Positions 44,694 to 56,775 are shown, counted from the stretch's first letter. The stretch: DNA of 64,000 nucleotides from Methylobacterium sp. WSM2598 (GCF_000379105.1 NZ_KB900609.1:4075557-4139556); one strand, 5' to 3'. Numbers and translations are program-made. The notes: generated from the letters alone by a model not told the origin.

Positions 44694-45242
44694 CCGCGGT
44701 TCCCTCCGCTGCCGAATGGCGTGAGAGCGCCGTCGGTCCTCGATCCGATGAGCGCATGAACATGAATCATACCAACGGCTCAGGATGCTGACGCATCGAG
44801 CCGTTGCTCCATCTCGAATTTTCGATTTCAAGCCAGAGGCTTGGCGAACCAGAGGCTTGGCGAAAATTCGAGAGCCGCACCACCGGTCATGAGAAATGAC
44901 CGGTGGTATCATCTCGGGGATCCGCGGGCCTTCACGGCTGTGGCGGGCGCAGGCCCGGTGCATCACCCTCCCGAAGTCTCGGAAAGCCTCGGTCTCCCTC
45001 ATTACGTAAGGACATGAGAACGCGCAATCGCTACGATCGGCGGAGCGCAGGGAATTCCAGGCGGGATCGGGGCGCCGAGACCGGCGTGATCTGGGCACGA
45101 ATCGCGGCATCGGGCCGTCGATGCGCGGGTCCCGGCAGCGCGGCCGGGCCGTCCGCGGGCCGGCGCGGCGCCGGGGGCGGTCGCCCGAGACGGCGCCCTC
45201 GGCGGAGCGCGGGCGGAGTTCCGGCAGCCGCAGCTGCGCCCG
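44694..45242. other. Structured, lower-GC intergenic region
   Basis: No protein gene is supported in these 549 bases between two minus-strand genes. The part 44700-45010 is visibly less GC-rich than the surroundings and contains three strong consecutive hairpins (44773-44907). It should include the promoter of the unknown 139-aa gene and the 3' end of the universal stress protein transcript. The rest is ordinary high-GC sequence with no recognised feature. Confidence 0.6.
44773..44907. repeat. Cluster of three perfect hairpins, candidate structured RNA or palindromic element
   Basis: Hairpin 1 (44773-44806) has CAACGGCTC/GAGCCGTTG outer arms and GATGC/GCATC inner arms. Structure 2 (44812-44873) has TCTCGAATTTT/AAAATTCGAGA outer arms around two copies of CCAGAGGCTTGGCGAA. 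Hairpin 3 (44879-44907) has 12-bp arms ACCACCGGTCAT/ATGACCGGTGGT and a 5-base loop. All three follow within 135 bases. Possibilities are a small RNA, a regulatory leader or the remains of a palindromic mobile element. Confidence 0.65.
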
Positions 45243-46082
45243 TCAATGCGCCATCAGCACCGGCATGGTGGCGTGGGCGAGGATGTGGCTGGTCGCGCCG
45301 CCGAAGATCATCTGGCGCAGGCGGCTCTGGGTGTAGGCCCCCTTGACCAGGAGATCGCAGCCGAGCGCGGCGGCCTCGGCCAGGAACACCTCGCCGGGAT
45401 TGCGCCGCCCCGCCGCCAGGGTGCGGCCCCGCGCGGTCAGGCCCTCGCGGGTGAGCGCCGCCGCCAGCTGCTCGGCGCTCGGGCCCGGCACCATGCCGGA
45501 ATCGACGCCCAGCACCTCGATGCGGGCGGCCCGCCGCAGGAACGGGCCCGCGAAGGCCACCGTGCGGGCGGTCTCGGTCGAGCCGTTCCAGGCGATCAGC
45601 ACGGTCTCGCCGAGGCTCTGGGGCGGGGTCGGGGGCGCGATCAGGAGGGGCCGGCCGCTCTCGAACAGGGCGGCTTCGAGGGTCGTCATGCGCGGGCCGC
45701 CCTCCCCGCCCGGCCGTCCCACCACGGTCGCGCCGAACAGACGCGCGTATTGCGCCAGGAACCCGTCGCCCGGCGGCGCGTCGGGCAGCCAGCGGTAGCG
45801 CGGGCGGGAGGGATCCGCCTCGCCCGAATCCCGCGGCACCCCGTGCTGCTCCATGAAGGTGGAGAACTGGCTGCCGCAGCCGCGGGCCTCCGCGAGGTCG
45901 GCCTCCTCGTCGCGCACCCAGGTCATGCCGCCCACCATGTCGACCGGGACGTACTCGGCGAGGGCGGGGCGCAGGCCGAACCCCTCCACGCAGGATCCGA
46001 AGCGCCGGGCGGTGAGGAGCGCGGTCTCCAGCACGGAATCGAGGAGCGTGTGGCGCGCGATCGGAACGAGCAGGGTCTTCAT
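45243..46082 (-). CDS. Universal stress protein, tandem-domain type
   Basis: This 279-aa protein starts MKTLLVPIARHTLLDSVLET and has a second UspA-like half. The second half has ETVLIAWNGSTETARTVAFA and the nucleotide-binding-type end CDLLVKGAYTQSRLRQMIFG followed by GATSHILAHATMPVLMAH. Tandem USPs of this size are common in alphaproteobacteria and bind ATP or act in stress survival. It is divergent from psuG across 117 bases. The long frames that extend from it in both directions are not coding. Confidence 0.9.
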   Translation of the reverse strand: MKTLLVPIARHTLLDSVLETALLTARRFGSCVEGFGLRPALAEYVPVDMVGGMTWVRDEEADLAEARGCGSQFSTFMEQHGVPRDSGEADPSRPRYRWLPDAPPGDGFLAQYARLFGATVVGRPGGEGGPRMTTLEAALFESGRPLLIAPPTPPQSLGETVLIAWNGSTETARTVAFAGPFLRRAARIEVLGVDSGMVPGPSAEQLAAALTREGLTARGRTLAAGRRNPGEVFLAEAAALGCDLLVKGAYTQSRLRQMIFGGATSHILAHATMPVLMAH

Positions 46083-46199
46083 GGCGGCCTCCGGGGCGAT
46101 TGCACCACGGCCCCGCTGCGCCGTCCAGGGGCGCGCCCTCGCCAGGCCCCGGCAAATCTGCCAGACCGGCGGGATCGCCGCCGGCGCGGGAGGAATGCC

Positions 46200-47126
<927 letters not shown>

Positions 47127-47192
47127 CCGGCCGCGGCGGGTCAGAAAGCCTTAACGAATGCTGATTTACTTCTGTCCTTAGGGAAGACCGCT

Positions 47193-47666
47193 ATGGACAT
47201 CGTCAGCCTCGTTCAATTCTTCGCCGATCCCCTCGATCTCGCCGTCGTCCTCACCGACGTCGACCTCGAGCGGCCGGGACCGACGATCCTCTACGCCAAC
47301 CCGGCCTTCGCCCGGATGTCCGGCTACGCGGAGGACGAGCTCGTCGGCCGATCGCCCCGCATGCTGCAGGGCCCGACCACCAGCCGGGTGGCCACGCGGC
47401 AGGTGCATCGCGCGCTGCGGATGAGCGGGCGCTTCCTCGGCTGCCTGCAGAACTACCGCAAGGACGGCGAGGCCTACCTGTGCGAGATCGACGTGCGGCC
47501 GGTATGCCGCCGGGACGGCACCCCGGAGGTCTTCATCGCCTTCGAGCGCGAGGTGGTCCGCCGCCGCGGGCGGCCCGCGCGGGGCGGGGCCGGGCGCTAC
47601 CGGCCGGTCGCGATCTCCCCCGAGATCCTGCCGATGGTGGCCGGCGACACGCCGCTCTTCGGCTGA
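47193..47666 (+). CDS. Stand-alone PAS/LOV-like sensory protein
   Basis: This 157-aa protein consists of one PAS domain (about 8-125) with a short basic tail. ILYANPAFARMSGYAEDELV and GRSPRMLQGP align with the LOV core GRNCRFLQG, but the flavin-adduct cysteine is missing (Ser-Pro instead of Asn-Cys). The following QNYRKDGEAYLCEIDVRPV matches LOV/PAC strands. It may bind a flavin without forming the usual adduct, or another ligand. It has no effector domain, so it probably acts with a partner protein. The gene lies in a slightly AT-richer leader and ends in a repeat-borne TGA. Confidence 0.85.
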   Translation: MDIVSLVQFFADPLDLAVVLTDVDLERPGPTILYANPAFARMSGYAEDELVGRSPRMLQGPTTSRVATRQVHRALRMSGRFLGCLQNYRKDGEAYLCEIDVRPVCRRDGTPEVFIAFEREVVRRRGRPARGGAGRYRPVAISPEILPMVAGDTPLFG

Positions 47667-47786
47667 TCCGGGATCGGCTTGATCGAAGCGGGTCCCGTCT
47701 CACGAGACTGCGCGGCGCCTGAGCGAAGCCGACATCCGCATGGCCGACATGGGAGATGGCGAAGCCATCAACCGGATGGCGGATGA
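47664..47786 (+). repeat. Stop-codon hairpin element plus tail module (locus D, after PAS gene)
   Basis: The PAS-gene TGA begins TGATCCGGGATCGGCTT, but the right arm has decayed (GAAGCGGGTCCCGTCTC), so the palindrome is imperfect. The tail module (GCGGCGCCTGAGCGAAGCC through GGATGGCGGATGAG) is intact. It fills the gap between the convergent PAS and copA genes. The decay suggests the element is old or under weak constraint here. Confidence 0.88.
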
Positions 47787-47802
47787 GCCGGGGCGCCGGC
47801 CC

Positions 47803-50265
<2,463 letters not shown>

Positions 50266-50453
50266 GGCCGAACTCCTCGGGAGCGCGCCGCCGTCGCGCG
50301 CCGCGCTCCCGGCAGGATATGGGATTCGCCGGATCGGGCGGTGATAGGGCCGCGCTTCGCGCCAGCCCTGCATCCGCAACATGGTTTCGCCGCGCTTGGG
50401 CGCCAGGGGCGTTCCGCCGGGCGGGGCCCGGCCGGGACCAGGCGGGGGACGGG

Positions 50454-51152
50454 ATGGGCAGCAACCGAGATCGGAGCGGGCCGACCGGCGGGCGGCCCTC
50501 GCCGCGCCCGCGCGCCGGGTGCGCCGTCGCGCTGGCCCTCGCGTCGGCTCTGGCCCCCGCCGCGGCCCGGGCCCACCCGCATGTCTGGGTGCAGGCGCGC
50601 AGCGAGATCGTCCTCGACGAGGCCCGCGCCCTCAAGGGCCTGCGCCTGACCTGGACCTTCGATCCCGACTACTCCGCCTTCGCGGTGCTGAACCTCGATT
50701 CGCGGCGCGACGGCGTCCCGGATCCCGACAAGCTCGCCGAGCTCGCCCGCGCCCGCGTCGCCGCCCTCGCCGAGACCGGCTACTACGTGCAGGCCAAGCT
50801 CAACGGCCGCCTCCTCGCCTTCGCGGCCCCGCAGGATGCCCGGGCCGAGTTCCGGGACGGGCGGCTCACCCTCTTCTTCACCCTCGCGCCGGCCGCCCCC
50901 GCGGCCGCCCTGCGCAGCCTCGTGGTCACGACCGCCGATCCGGATTTCTACGTCGCCTTCGGCCTCGCCCCGGGCGACGAGGCCGCGCGGGTCGCGGGCC
51001 CCGCCGCCTGCCTCGTCAAGGTGACGCATCCGGCCAAGGAGGCGCGGGTCGGCGAGCAGCTGATCCCGGATTCGGACGCGCTCGTCCGCCCGGGCGCGGC
51101 GGCCGCCGCCGGGGCCGACTACACGGGCCGCGTGCTCGTGGCCTGCCCCTGA
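50454..51152 (+). CDS. DUF1007-family periplasmic protein
   Basis: The ATG at 50454 gives 232 aa with a basic N-terminus, a hydrophobic signal segment (CAVALALASALAPAAARA) and a mature start at HPHVWVQARSEIV, the hallmark of DUF1007. LTWTFDPDYSAFAV and DPDFYVAFGL are family-typical. DUF1007 proteins usually accompany nickel/cobalt-type permeases and are thought to act in metal handling. No such permease follows here, but copA is divergent to it, so a metal-homeostasis role is plausible. Confidence 0.85.
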   Translation: MGSNRDRSGPTGGRPSPRPRAGCAVALALASALAPAAARAHPHVWVQARSEIVLDEARALKGLRLTWTFDPDYSAFAVLNLDSRRDGVPDPDKLAELARARVAALAETGYYVQAKLNGRLLAFAAPQDARAEFRDGRLTLFFTLAPAAPAAALRSLVVTTADPDFYVAFGLAPGDEAARVAGPAACLVKVTHPAKEARVGEQLIPDSDALVRPGAAAAAGADYTGRVLVACP

Positions 51153-51162
51153 GCGGAGCGGC

Positions 51163-51246
51163 CCCAAGCGGGTCTGCTGCGAGCCCAAGCGGGTCTGCCG
51201 CGAGCCCAAGCGGGTCTGCCGCGAGCCCAAGCGGGTCTGCTGCGAG
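51163..51246. repeat. 21-bp tandem repeat, four copies
   Basis: Four head-to-tail copies of CCCAAGCGGGTCTGCTGCGA+G, with CTGCTG/CTGCCG alternation, occupy most of the gap between the convergent DUF1007 and phoR-like genes. A 21-base period keeps every reading frame in register, but no start or ribosome-binding site is present. It may act as a bidirectional 3' region or be neutral. Confidence 0.88.
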
Positions 51247-51295
51247 TCTCGCTCCCGCGCCGTCCACCGAGCCGGAGCACGTCGGCGAAGGGCGC

Positions 51296-52597
51296 TCAGC
51301 CCGGGGACGTCTCCTCGCGCCCCGCCCCCGCCGCGGCCGGGATCGAGGCCCGGAAGGTCGAGCCGCGGCCCGGCTCGCTCTCCACGACGAGCCGGCCACG
51401 GTGGCGGTTCAGGATGTGCTTGACGATGGCGAGGCCGAGGCCGGTGCCGCCCTGCTGGCGGCTGGAGGCCGGGTCGACCCGGTAGAAGCGCTCGGTCAGG
51501 CGCGGCAGGTGCTCGGGCGCGATGCCCGGGCCGTCATCCGCGACGGCGATCTCGACCTGGGCCGGCCGGCCCGCCTCGGCCGCGAGGGCCGACACGCGCA
51601 CGCTCACGCGCCCGCCCTCGCCGCCGTACTTGACGGCGTTCTCCACGAGGTTCTCCACGAGGCGCAGGATCTCGTCGCGCTCGCCCAGCACCGCGAGCGG
51701 GGCGGGCCCCTCCTCCAGCGCGATCGCGACGCCCCGCTCCTCGGCGAGGGGGGAGAGGGAATCCACGATCTGGCGGGCGAGCGGCCCGACCTCGATCACG
51801 GTCGTCGGCGGCACGTGAGCGCGCAGCTCGATGCGCGACAGCGACAGGAGGTCGTCGATCAGCCGCGTCATGCGCAGGGCCTGCTCGCGCATGATGGCGA
51901 GGAAGCGGTCCCGGGCCAGGGAATCGTTGCGGGCCGGCCCCTGCAGGGTCTCGATGAAGCCGAGGAGCGAGGCGAGCGGCGTGCGCAGTTCGTGGCTGGC
52001 ATTGGCCACGAAATCGACCCGCATCGTCTCCAGCCGCTTGGCCGAGGTGAGGTCGCGCAGGAACAGGACGAGGTTCGGCTGCCCGCCCGCGTCGGCCGAG
52101 CCCTTCATGGCGCCGATCTGGACCTCGAAGGTGCGCTCGGTCGGGACCCGCGGGGCGTAGAGGGTCTTGAGGGGCGCGCCCGTGTGCAGCACGGTCTCGA
52201 TGCCGTCGAGCACGCCGGGATCGCGCAGCGCGAAGGAGAGCGGGTATTTCGGCCGCAGCGTCGGCAGCAGGGCGCGGGCCGCCGCGTTGGCCTCGATCAC
52301 CAGGGCCCGGCGGTCGATCAGGATGACCGGGTCCGGGATATTGGCGAGCAGGGCCTCGGCGAGGCTGGGGCGGTCCTCGCACGCGCCCTCCCGGCGGGGC
52401 AGCGGTTCCTCCGCCCGCGGCGAGGCGAGCCAGCCGCCGAGCAGCACCGCCGCGGCGGTGCCGAGGCCGAGCCAGAGGTCCGGGCCGCGCTCCCAGGCGG
52501 CCGCCCCGGCGACCGTCAGGGCGGCGATCAGGGCGGCCCGCCACGCCGCCCGGCGGGCAGCGCCGGCCCTGTGCGGGTCGAAGGGGAGAGAAGGCAT
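51296..52597 (-). CDS. phoR: PhoR-like membrane sensor histidine kinase
   Basis: This 433-aa kinase has two short N-terminal hydrophobic segments (about 20-62), a PAS domain (about 85-185, ALLANIPDPVILIDRRALVI) and HisKA. The phosphoacceptor is in VANASHELRTPLASLLGFIE (about 202). HATPase_c has the N-box ENLVENAVKYGG (about 322) and QQGGTGLGLAIVKHI. The LLGFIETLQGPARND segment is typical of PhoR, the phosphate-limitation sensor. No phoB, phoU or pst genes are adjacent in the window, so PhoR is a good but not certain name. Confidence 0.85.
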   Translation of the reverse strand: MPSLPFDPHRAGAARRAAWRAALIAALTVAGAAAWERGPDLWLGLGTAAAVLLGGWLASPRAEEPLPRREGACEDRPSLAEALLANIPDPVILIDRRALVIEANAAARALLPTLRPKYPLSFALRDPGVLDGIETVLHTGAPLKTLYAPRVPTERTFEVQIGAMKGSADAGGQPNLVLFLRDLTSAKRLETMRVDFVANASHELRTPLASLLGFIETLQGPARNDSLARDRFLAIMREQALRMTRLIDDLLSLSRIELRAHVPPTTVIEVGPLARQIVDSLSPLAEERGVAIALEEGPAPLAVLGERDEILRLVENLVENAVKYGGEGGRVSVRVSALAAEAGRPAQVEIAVADDGPGIAPEHLPRLTERFYRVDPASSRQQGGTGLGLAIVKHILNRHRGRLVVESEPGRGSTFRASIPAAAGAGREETSPG

Positions 52598-52689
52598 GGG
52601 TGCAACCCTAAGCCGATCGCGTGACGGGTTCGCGATGCCCGGCACGGTCGCGTCGGCGGTCCCGGGCGGCGGCGCGGCGCCGGGCGGCG

Positions 52690-53760
52690 TCACGCCTCCT
52701 CGTCGCCCTCGGGCGCCTCGCGGGGGGTGAGCCTGACGCGCTTGGCGATCTCGTAGGCGCCGAGCGCCGCCAGCGCCACCACGAAGGGCACCAGATAATA
52801 GCAGACCCGGAACAGGAGCAGCGCGCCGAGCACGGATTCCCGCGGCAGCCCCGACAGGGCGAGGAGCACGGTCGCCTCGAAGACGCCGAGCCCGCCGGGG
52901 GCGTGGCTCGCGATGCCGAGCATCGCCGCCACCACGTAGATCGCCACGAAGGCCTCGAAGCTCACCCCGTGGCCGGGCGGCAGCAGCACGTAGAGCACGC
53001 CCGCCGCCGCGCAGACGTCGCAGGCGCCCACCAGCATCTGGCTCAGGGAGAGGGCGAGGCCCGGCAATTCGAGCCGCCAGCCCCTCACCCGCACGCTGCG
53101 CCGCCTCAGCGTCACCCAGCCCAGATAGGCGAGCACCCCGGCCATGGCCGCGAGGCCGAGGCCCCGGTTGATGGCGCTGCTCACCGAGGTCAGGCGCGAC
53201 AGGGGCTCGGCCTCCCGCACGAGGCTGAAGCCGAGCACCGCCCCCATGCCGAGCCAGAAGGTGAAGCCCGCCACGATGGTCAGCGCCGCGATCCGCCCGG
53301 GGCTCAGGCCCTTGCCCGAGTAGATCCAGTACCGGATCGTGCCGGCGGTCAGGAGCGGGAAGCCCAGGTTGAAGCTCACCGCGTAACTGGTGAAGGAGGC
53401 GAGCGCCGTGGTCCGGTACGGCACCCTGATCCTGAGCTGGCGCAGGGCGAGCGCGTCGTAGCAGGTGAGGAACAGGTAGCTCACCGCCACCAGCATCACG
53501 GCGAGGCTCACCTGCTCGCCGGTGGCGGCCGTGAAGGCGGCGCGCAGCTCCGACCAGGTCACGGTCGAGACGAGTTCGTAGAGCACGCCGAGCGAGATGA
53601 GGAACAGGATCGCGCTCGCGGCGGTGCCGATCCAGGCGTAGCGCCGCTTGCGGCGGCCGGCGCGGTCGAGGGCCGGCACCTCGGGCGCGGGATCCTGGTC
53701 CCGGCCCGCCGCGGTCGGCTCGGCCCGCGCGAGCCGCGTATCCTGTCTGGCGAAGTTCAT
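52690..53760 (-). CDS. Lysylphosphatidylglycerol-synthase-like integral membrane protein (UPF0104)
   Basis: This 356-aa protein has about eight membrane helices. It carries the flippase-domain pattern FTSYAVSFNLGFPLLTAGTI and the motif ASHAPGGLGVFEATVLLAL, as in the membrane half of MprF-type proteins. No C-terminal lysyl-transferase domain is present, so it is the membrane part only, perhaps a lipid flippase or transporter. The ATG at 53760 is preferred to the longer frame. It lies 92 bases upstream of the phoR-like gene on the same strand. Confidence 0.84.
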   Translation of the reverse strand: MNFARQDTRLARAEPTAAGRDQDPAPEVPALDRAGRRKRRYAWIGTAASAILFLISLGVLYELVSTVTWSELRAAFTAATGEQVSLAVMLVAVSYLFLTCYDALALRQLRIRVPYRTTALASFTSYAVSFNLGFPLLTAGTIRYWIYSGKGLSPGRIAALTIVAGFTFWLGMGAVLGFSLVREAEPLSRLTSVSSAINRGLGLAAMAGVLAYLGWVTLRRRSVRVRGWRLELPGLALSLSQMLVGACDVCAAAGVLYVLLPPGHGVSFEAFVAIYVVAAMLGIASHAPGGLGVFEATVLLALSGLPRESVLGALLLFRVCYYLVPFVVALAALGAYEIAKRVRLTPREAPEGDEEA

Positions 53761-53921
53761 CTCGTCGGCGTCCGACTCCGCTGGCCGCCGACCGGCCTCC
53801 CCCGCGGGCACCGGCCCGGCACCTTCGGCGGCACTCCGACCGAGCCCCGCTTGCGCCCGCCATGTAGGCGCTCCGGCGCCGGAAGACCAGACGAGACCGG
53901 GTCTTGCCCCGGGAGCGGGCC

Positions 53922-54545
53922 TCACGCGCAGAAGCGCAGATGCGCCGCCGCCTCGGCGAGTCCGGCCGCGATCCGCTCGCGCACCTCCGGGCTGGTGCAG
54001 ACGAAGGTCGGGCTCGGATGGGGCACGCCGACCACCGGCAGGTCGGGCCGCAGCGCGCGCAGGGCGGCGGCGTGGCTCTGGGCGACGCGGCCGGCCAGGA
54101 CCACCACGGCGAGGTCGGGCATCAGGTCGAGGAGGGCGGGCAGGTAGGGCGCGGCGGCGCGGATCTCGGCCCGGCGCGGGGCGCGGTTGCGGGCGCCGGG
54201 GGCGTGGATGACCCAGGGCACCGCGTTCCAGATCAGCGTGTCGGCGCGGGCGATCCGGGCCCGCGCCAGGAACCCGAACAGGTTGGCGGCGGTGCCGGTC
54301 GGGTTGTCGCGCGACACGAAGGCGGTGCGGCCGGTGGCGGGGCCGGGCGTCTCGAGGAGCAGGAGCAGCCGGGCCGCCGCGCCCCCGTCGAGGGGATCGG
54401 GCTCGGGCACCGGCGCGCCCTGCGCGGCGGCGATGCGGGCGGCGAAGGCGCGCAGCGGCGCGAGATGGGGCGCGCCGAGGAGGGCGCGCCTGGCCGCGAG
54501 CGCGGCCGGGTCCGCGAGGGTCTTGGGCGTGGTGGGCGCGGTCAC
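53922..54545 (-). CDS. Uracil-DNA-glycosylase-superfamily protein
   Basis: This protein of about 207 residues has the UDG fold. LLLLLETPGPATG at the first motif is followed by the family-like TLIWNAVPWVIHAPG and GVPHPSPTFVCTSP, where the His-Pro-Ser resembles motif II of the superfamily. It might excise deaminated bases, but motif I lacks the classical GEAPG form, so activity is uncertain. The start is doubtful: GTG at 54545 is chosen, and an ATG at 54635 would add 30 residues. The gap up to hutC has no recognised feature. Confidence 0.7.
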   Translation of the reverse strand: MTAPTTPKTLADPAALAARRALLGAPHLAPLRAFAARIAAAQGAPVPEPDPLDGGAAARLLLLLETPGPATGRTAFVSRDNPTGTAANLFGFLARARIARADTLIWNAVPWVIHAPGARNRAPRRAEIRAAAPYLPALLDLMPDLAVVVLAGRVAQSHAAALRALRPDLPVVGVPHPSPTFVCTSPEVRERIAAGLAEAAAHLRFCA

Positions 54546-54697
54546 GGGACGGTGTTCGCTGACGGGAGAGGCTTTCGGGAGCGGTCGCAGGCCGAGGAAC
54601 GAACGAGCCGCCCCGTTGGTCCGGGCGCGGACCATGCCCGTCCCGATCAGCGGCCCGGCCTCACGGCGCCTGTCTCGTGGTCGAGCGCCCCGCCCCG

Positions 54698-55405
54698 TCA
54701 GGGCGAGAACCGCGCCCCCAGGCTGTAGGCGTCGCCCCGGAAGATCTGGCGCACGTAGGTCACCGTGTCCTCCCCGCGCCAGGTGCGGCGCTCGACCGCG
54801 AGGCAGGCGCCCCCCGGCGGCAGGTCGAGGGCGCGGGCGAGGGCGCCCGGCGCGTTGAGCGCCGTGATGCGGTGCGAGGCCTCCGTCCAGGGCACGTGCC
54901 GCAGCAGCCACGTGCCGGGCGGCACGGCGGAGAAATCCACCTCCGCCGCGGCCGGCACCGCCGCGAGGCTGATCAGGCGCTCCTCCTGCGCGAAGGGACG
55001 CCCGTCCGCGAGGTGGCGGCAGGTGAGGTCGAGGAGCGGCTGGCCCGGCGCGAAGCCCGCGCCCGGCGGGTCGCCCGCCCCCGCCCGCCGCTCCCGGCGC
55101 GCGACGAGTACCAGCCCGTAGCGCGCCCCGCGCGCCGCGATCTCGGCCGGGATGTCGGGGATCTGCAGCACGGCCGATTGCCGGGCGGGGGCGGCCACGA
55201 AGGAGCCGGCGCGGCGCCGGCGCTCGATCAGGCCCGCGGCCGCCAGCCCCGCGAGCGCCTTGTTCACGGTCATGCGCGAGCAGCCGTAGAGCGCCGAGAG
55301 TTCCGACTCGAAGGGGATGCGGTGGCCCGGCGGCCAGTCGCCCGACAGGATCCGCGCCTCGATCTCGCTGCGGATCCGGGCCGTCAGGCTGGGGCCCCCG
55401 GTCAC
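54698..55405 (-). CDS. hutC: Histidine utilisation repressor HutC (GntR family)
   Basis: HutC represses hut genes and is released by urocanate. The 235-aa protein has a GntR winged-helix domain (about 1-70; LYGCSRMTVNKALAGLAAAG) and a UTRA effector domain (about 90-230). The GTG start at 55405 overlaps the hutF stop (GTGA), so they are co-translated. A palindromic site between hutF and hutI (56828-56841) is its likely operator, giving autoregulation. Confidence 0.93.
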   Translation of the reverse strand: MTGGPSLTARIRSEIEARILSGDWPPGHRIPFESELSALYGCSRMTVNKALAGLAAAGLIERRRRAGSFVAAPARQSAVLQIPDIPAEIAARGARYGLVLVARRERRAGAGDPPGAGFAPGQPLLDLTCRHLADGRPFAQEERLISLAAVPAAAEVDFSAVPPGTWLLRHVPWTEASHRITALNAPGALARALDLPPGGACLAVERRTWRGEDTVTYVRQIFRGDAYSLGARFSP

Positions 55406-56775
55406 GCGGCGAGCCTCGCCAGGGCGGCCCGGAAGCGCGCCGCCACCGCCTCCCGCCGGTGGTGCCGTCCCTGCGCGACGACGCGCGCCCCGGCGCGCCA
55501 GACCCGGTCGATCACCCCGGCGCGGGCCGCGAACACGAAGCCGTCGAGCCACGCGTCGCCGGAGCGCTCCGCCAGGGCCGGGTGGTCGGGATCGAGGGCG
55601 ACGATGTCGGCGGGCTGCCCGGGCGCGAGGCCGGCGGGCCGGCCGAGGGCCTGCCCGCCCCCGGCGAGGGCGGCCTCGATCAGGGCGCGGCCGGTCGAGG
55701 CGGAGCGCGCCGAGGTCGCGACGCCGCGCACCCGCCCGGCGAGGCGCTGGCCGTATTCGAGCAGGCGCAGCTCCTCGGCCGCCGCGATCAGCACGTTCGA
55801 GTCGCTGCCGATTCCGAACCGGCCGCCCGCGCCCTGGAAGGCGGCCAGCGGGAACAGCCCGTCGCCGAGATTGGCCTCGGTGATCGGGCAGAGGCCCGCC
55901 ACCGCGCCGCTGCGCGCGAGCCCGCGCGTCTCGCTCGGCGTCACGTGGGTGGCGTGGATCAGGCACCAGCGCGCGTCGACCGGCGCCGCGTCGAGCAGGA
56001 GTTCCACCGGCCGCGCCCCGGTCGCCGCCCGGCACTCCTCCACCTCGCGCAGCTGCTCGGCCGCGTGGATGTGGACCGGGCCGCCCTCCGCCAGGGGCAG
56101 GATCGCGGCGATCTCCGCGAGGGTCGCGGCCCGCAGGCTGTGGGGCGCGAGGCCGACCACGCAATCCCGCAGGTCCGCCACCGCCCGGCGGCTGCCCGCC
56201 ATCACGGCCGCGAAGGTCTCCGGGTCGCTGACGAAGCGGCGCTGGCCCGCGGTCGGCGGCAGCGCGGGCGCCCCCTGCCCCGGCCCGAAGCCGCCATGGG
56301 CGTAGAAGACCGGCAGCAGCGTCAGGCCGATCCCCGCCTCCGCCGCCGCGGCGGCGATCCGCCCGGCCATCTCGGCCGGGTCCGCGTAGGCGCGCCCGTC
56401 CGGGGCGTGGTGCAGGTAGTGGAACTCGCCGACCCGGGTGAAGCCGGCCTCCAGCATCTCCACGTAGGCCTGCGCGGCCACCGCCTCGACGTCCTCCGGC
56501 GCCATCCGGGCCACGAAGCGGTACATCACCTCGCGCCAGGTCCAGAAGGAGTCCTCGTGCCCGCTGCGGCACTCGGCGAGCCCCGCCATGGCGCGCTGGA
56601 AGGCGTGGCTGTGCAGGTTCGGCAGGCCGGGCAGCGCGATCCCGCCGGTCTCGTCCCCCGGCCGCGCCGGCACGCCGCTCTCCAGCGCCGCGATGCGCCC
56701 CTCCCGGACGTCGAGGGCGACGCCCTCCGCCCATCCTTCGGGCAGCAGGGCGGAGCGGAACCAGAGCCGGGCCAT
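55402..56775 (-). CDS. hutF: Formimidoylglutamate deiminase
   Basis: HutF converts N-formimidoyl-L-glutamate to N-formyl-L-glutamate and ammonia. The 457-aa amidohydrolase has the metal-binding motif NLHSHAFQRAMAG (about 60), the HIHAAEQLREVEEC region, LIHATHVTPSE and a C-terminal metal aspartate in IGSDSNVLIAA. With HutG it forms the five-step alternative to direct HutE-type hydrolysis. It is divergent from hutI across 131 bases that hold the HutC site. Confidence 0.95.
   Translation of the reverse strand: MARLWFRSALLPEGWAEGVALDVREGRIAALESGVPARPGDETGGIALPGLPNLHSHAFQRAMAGLAECRSGHEDSFWTWREVMYRFVARMAPEDVEAVAAQAYVEMLEAGFTRVGEFHYLHHAPDGRAYADPAEMAGRIAAAAAEAGIGLTLLPVFYAHGGFGPGQGAPALPPTAGQRRFVSDPETFAAVMAGSRRAVADLRDCVVGLAPHSLRAATLAEIAAILPLAEGGPVHIHAAEQLREVEECRAATGARPVELLLDAAPVDARWCLIHATHVTPSETRGLARSGAVAGLCPITEANLGDGLFPLAAFQGAGGRFGIGSDSNVLIAAAEELRLLEYGQRLAGRVRGVATSARSASTGRALIEAALAGGGQALGRPAGLAPGQPADIVALDPDHPALAERSGDAWLDGFVFAARAGVIDRVWRAGARVVAQGRHHRREAVAARFRAALARLAA

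Noticed and set aside
43928..44759. Open frames through the 84-bp tandem repeat (e.g. MADIGDGEAINRMA...)
   Set aside because: The frame stays open only because the repeat period is a multiple of three. No ribosome-binding site or family similarity is seen, and the frame then runs antisense through the 139-aa gene.
44879..44907. Simple rho-independent terminator
   Set aside because: The 12-bp stem is strong but no T-run follows on either strand, and it is one of three adjacent structures upstream rather than downstream of the nearest gene start.
50266..50453. CueR-type copper box between copA and the DUF1007 gene
   Set aside because: No ACCTTCC-N7-GGAAGGT-like dyad is present; only GC-rich self-complementary stretches were seen.
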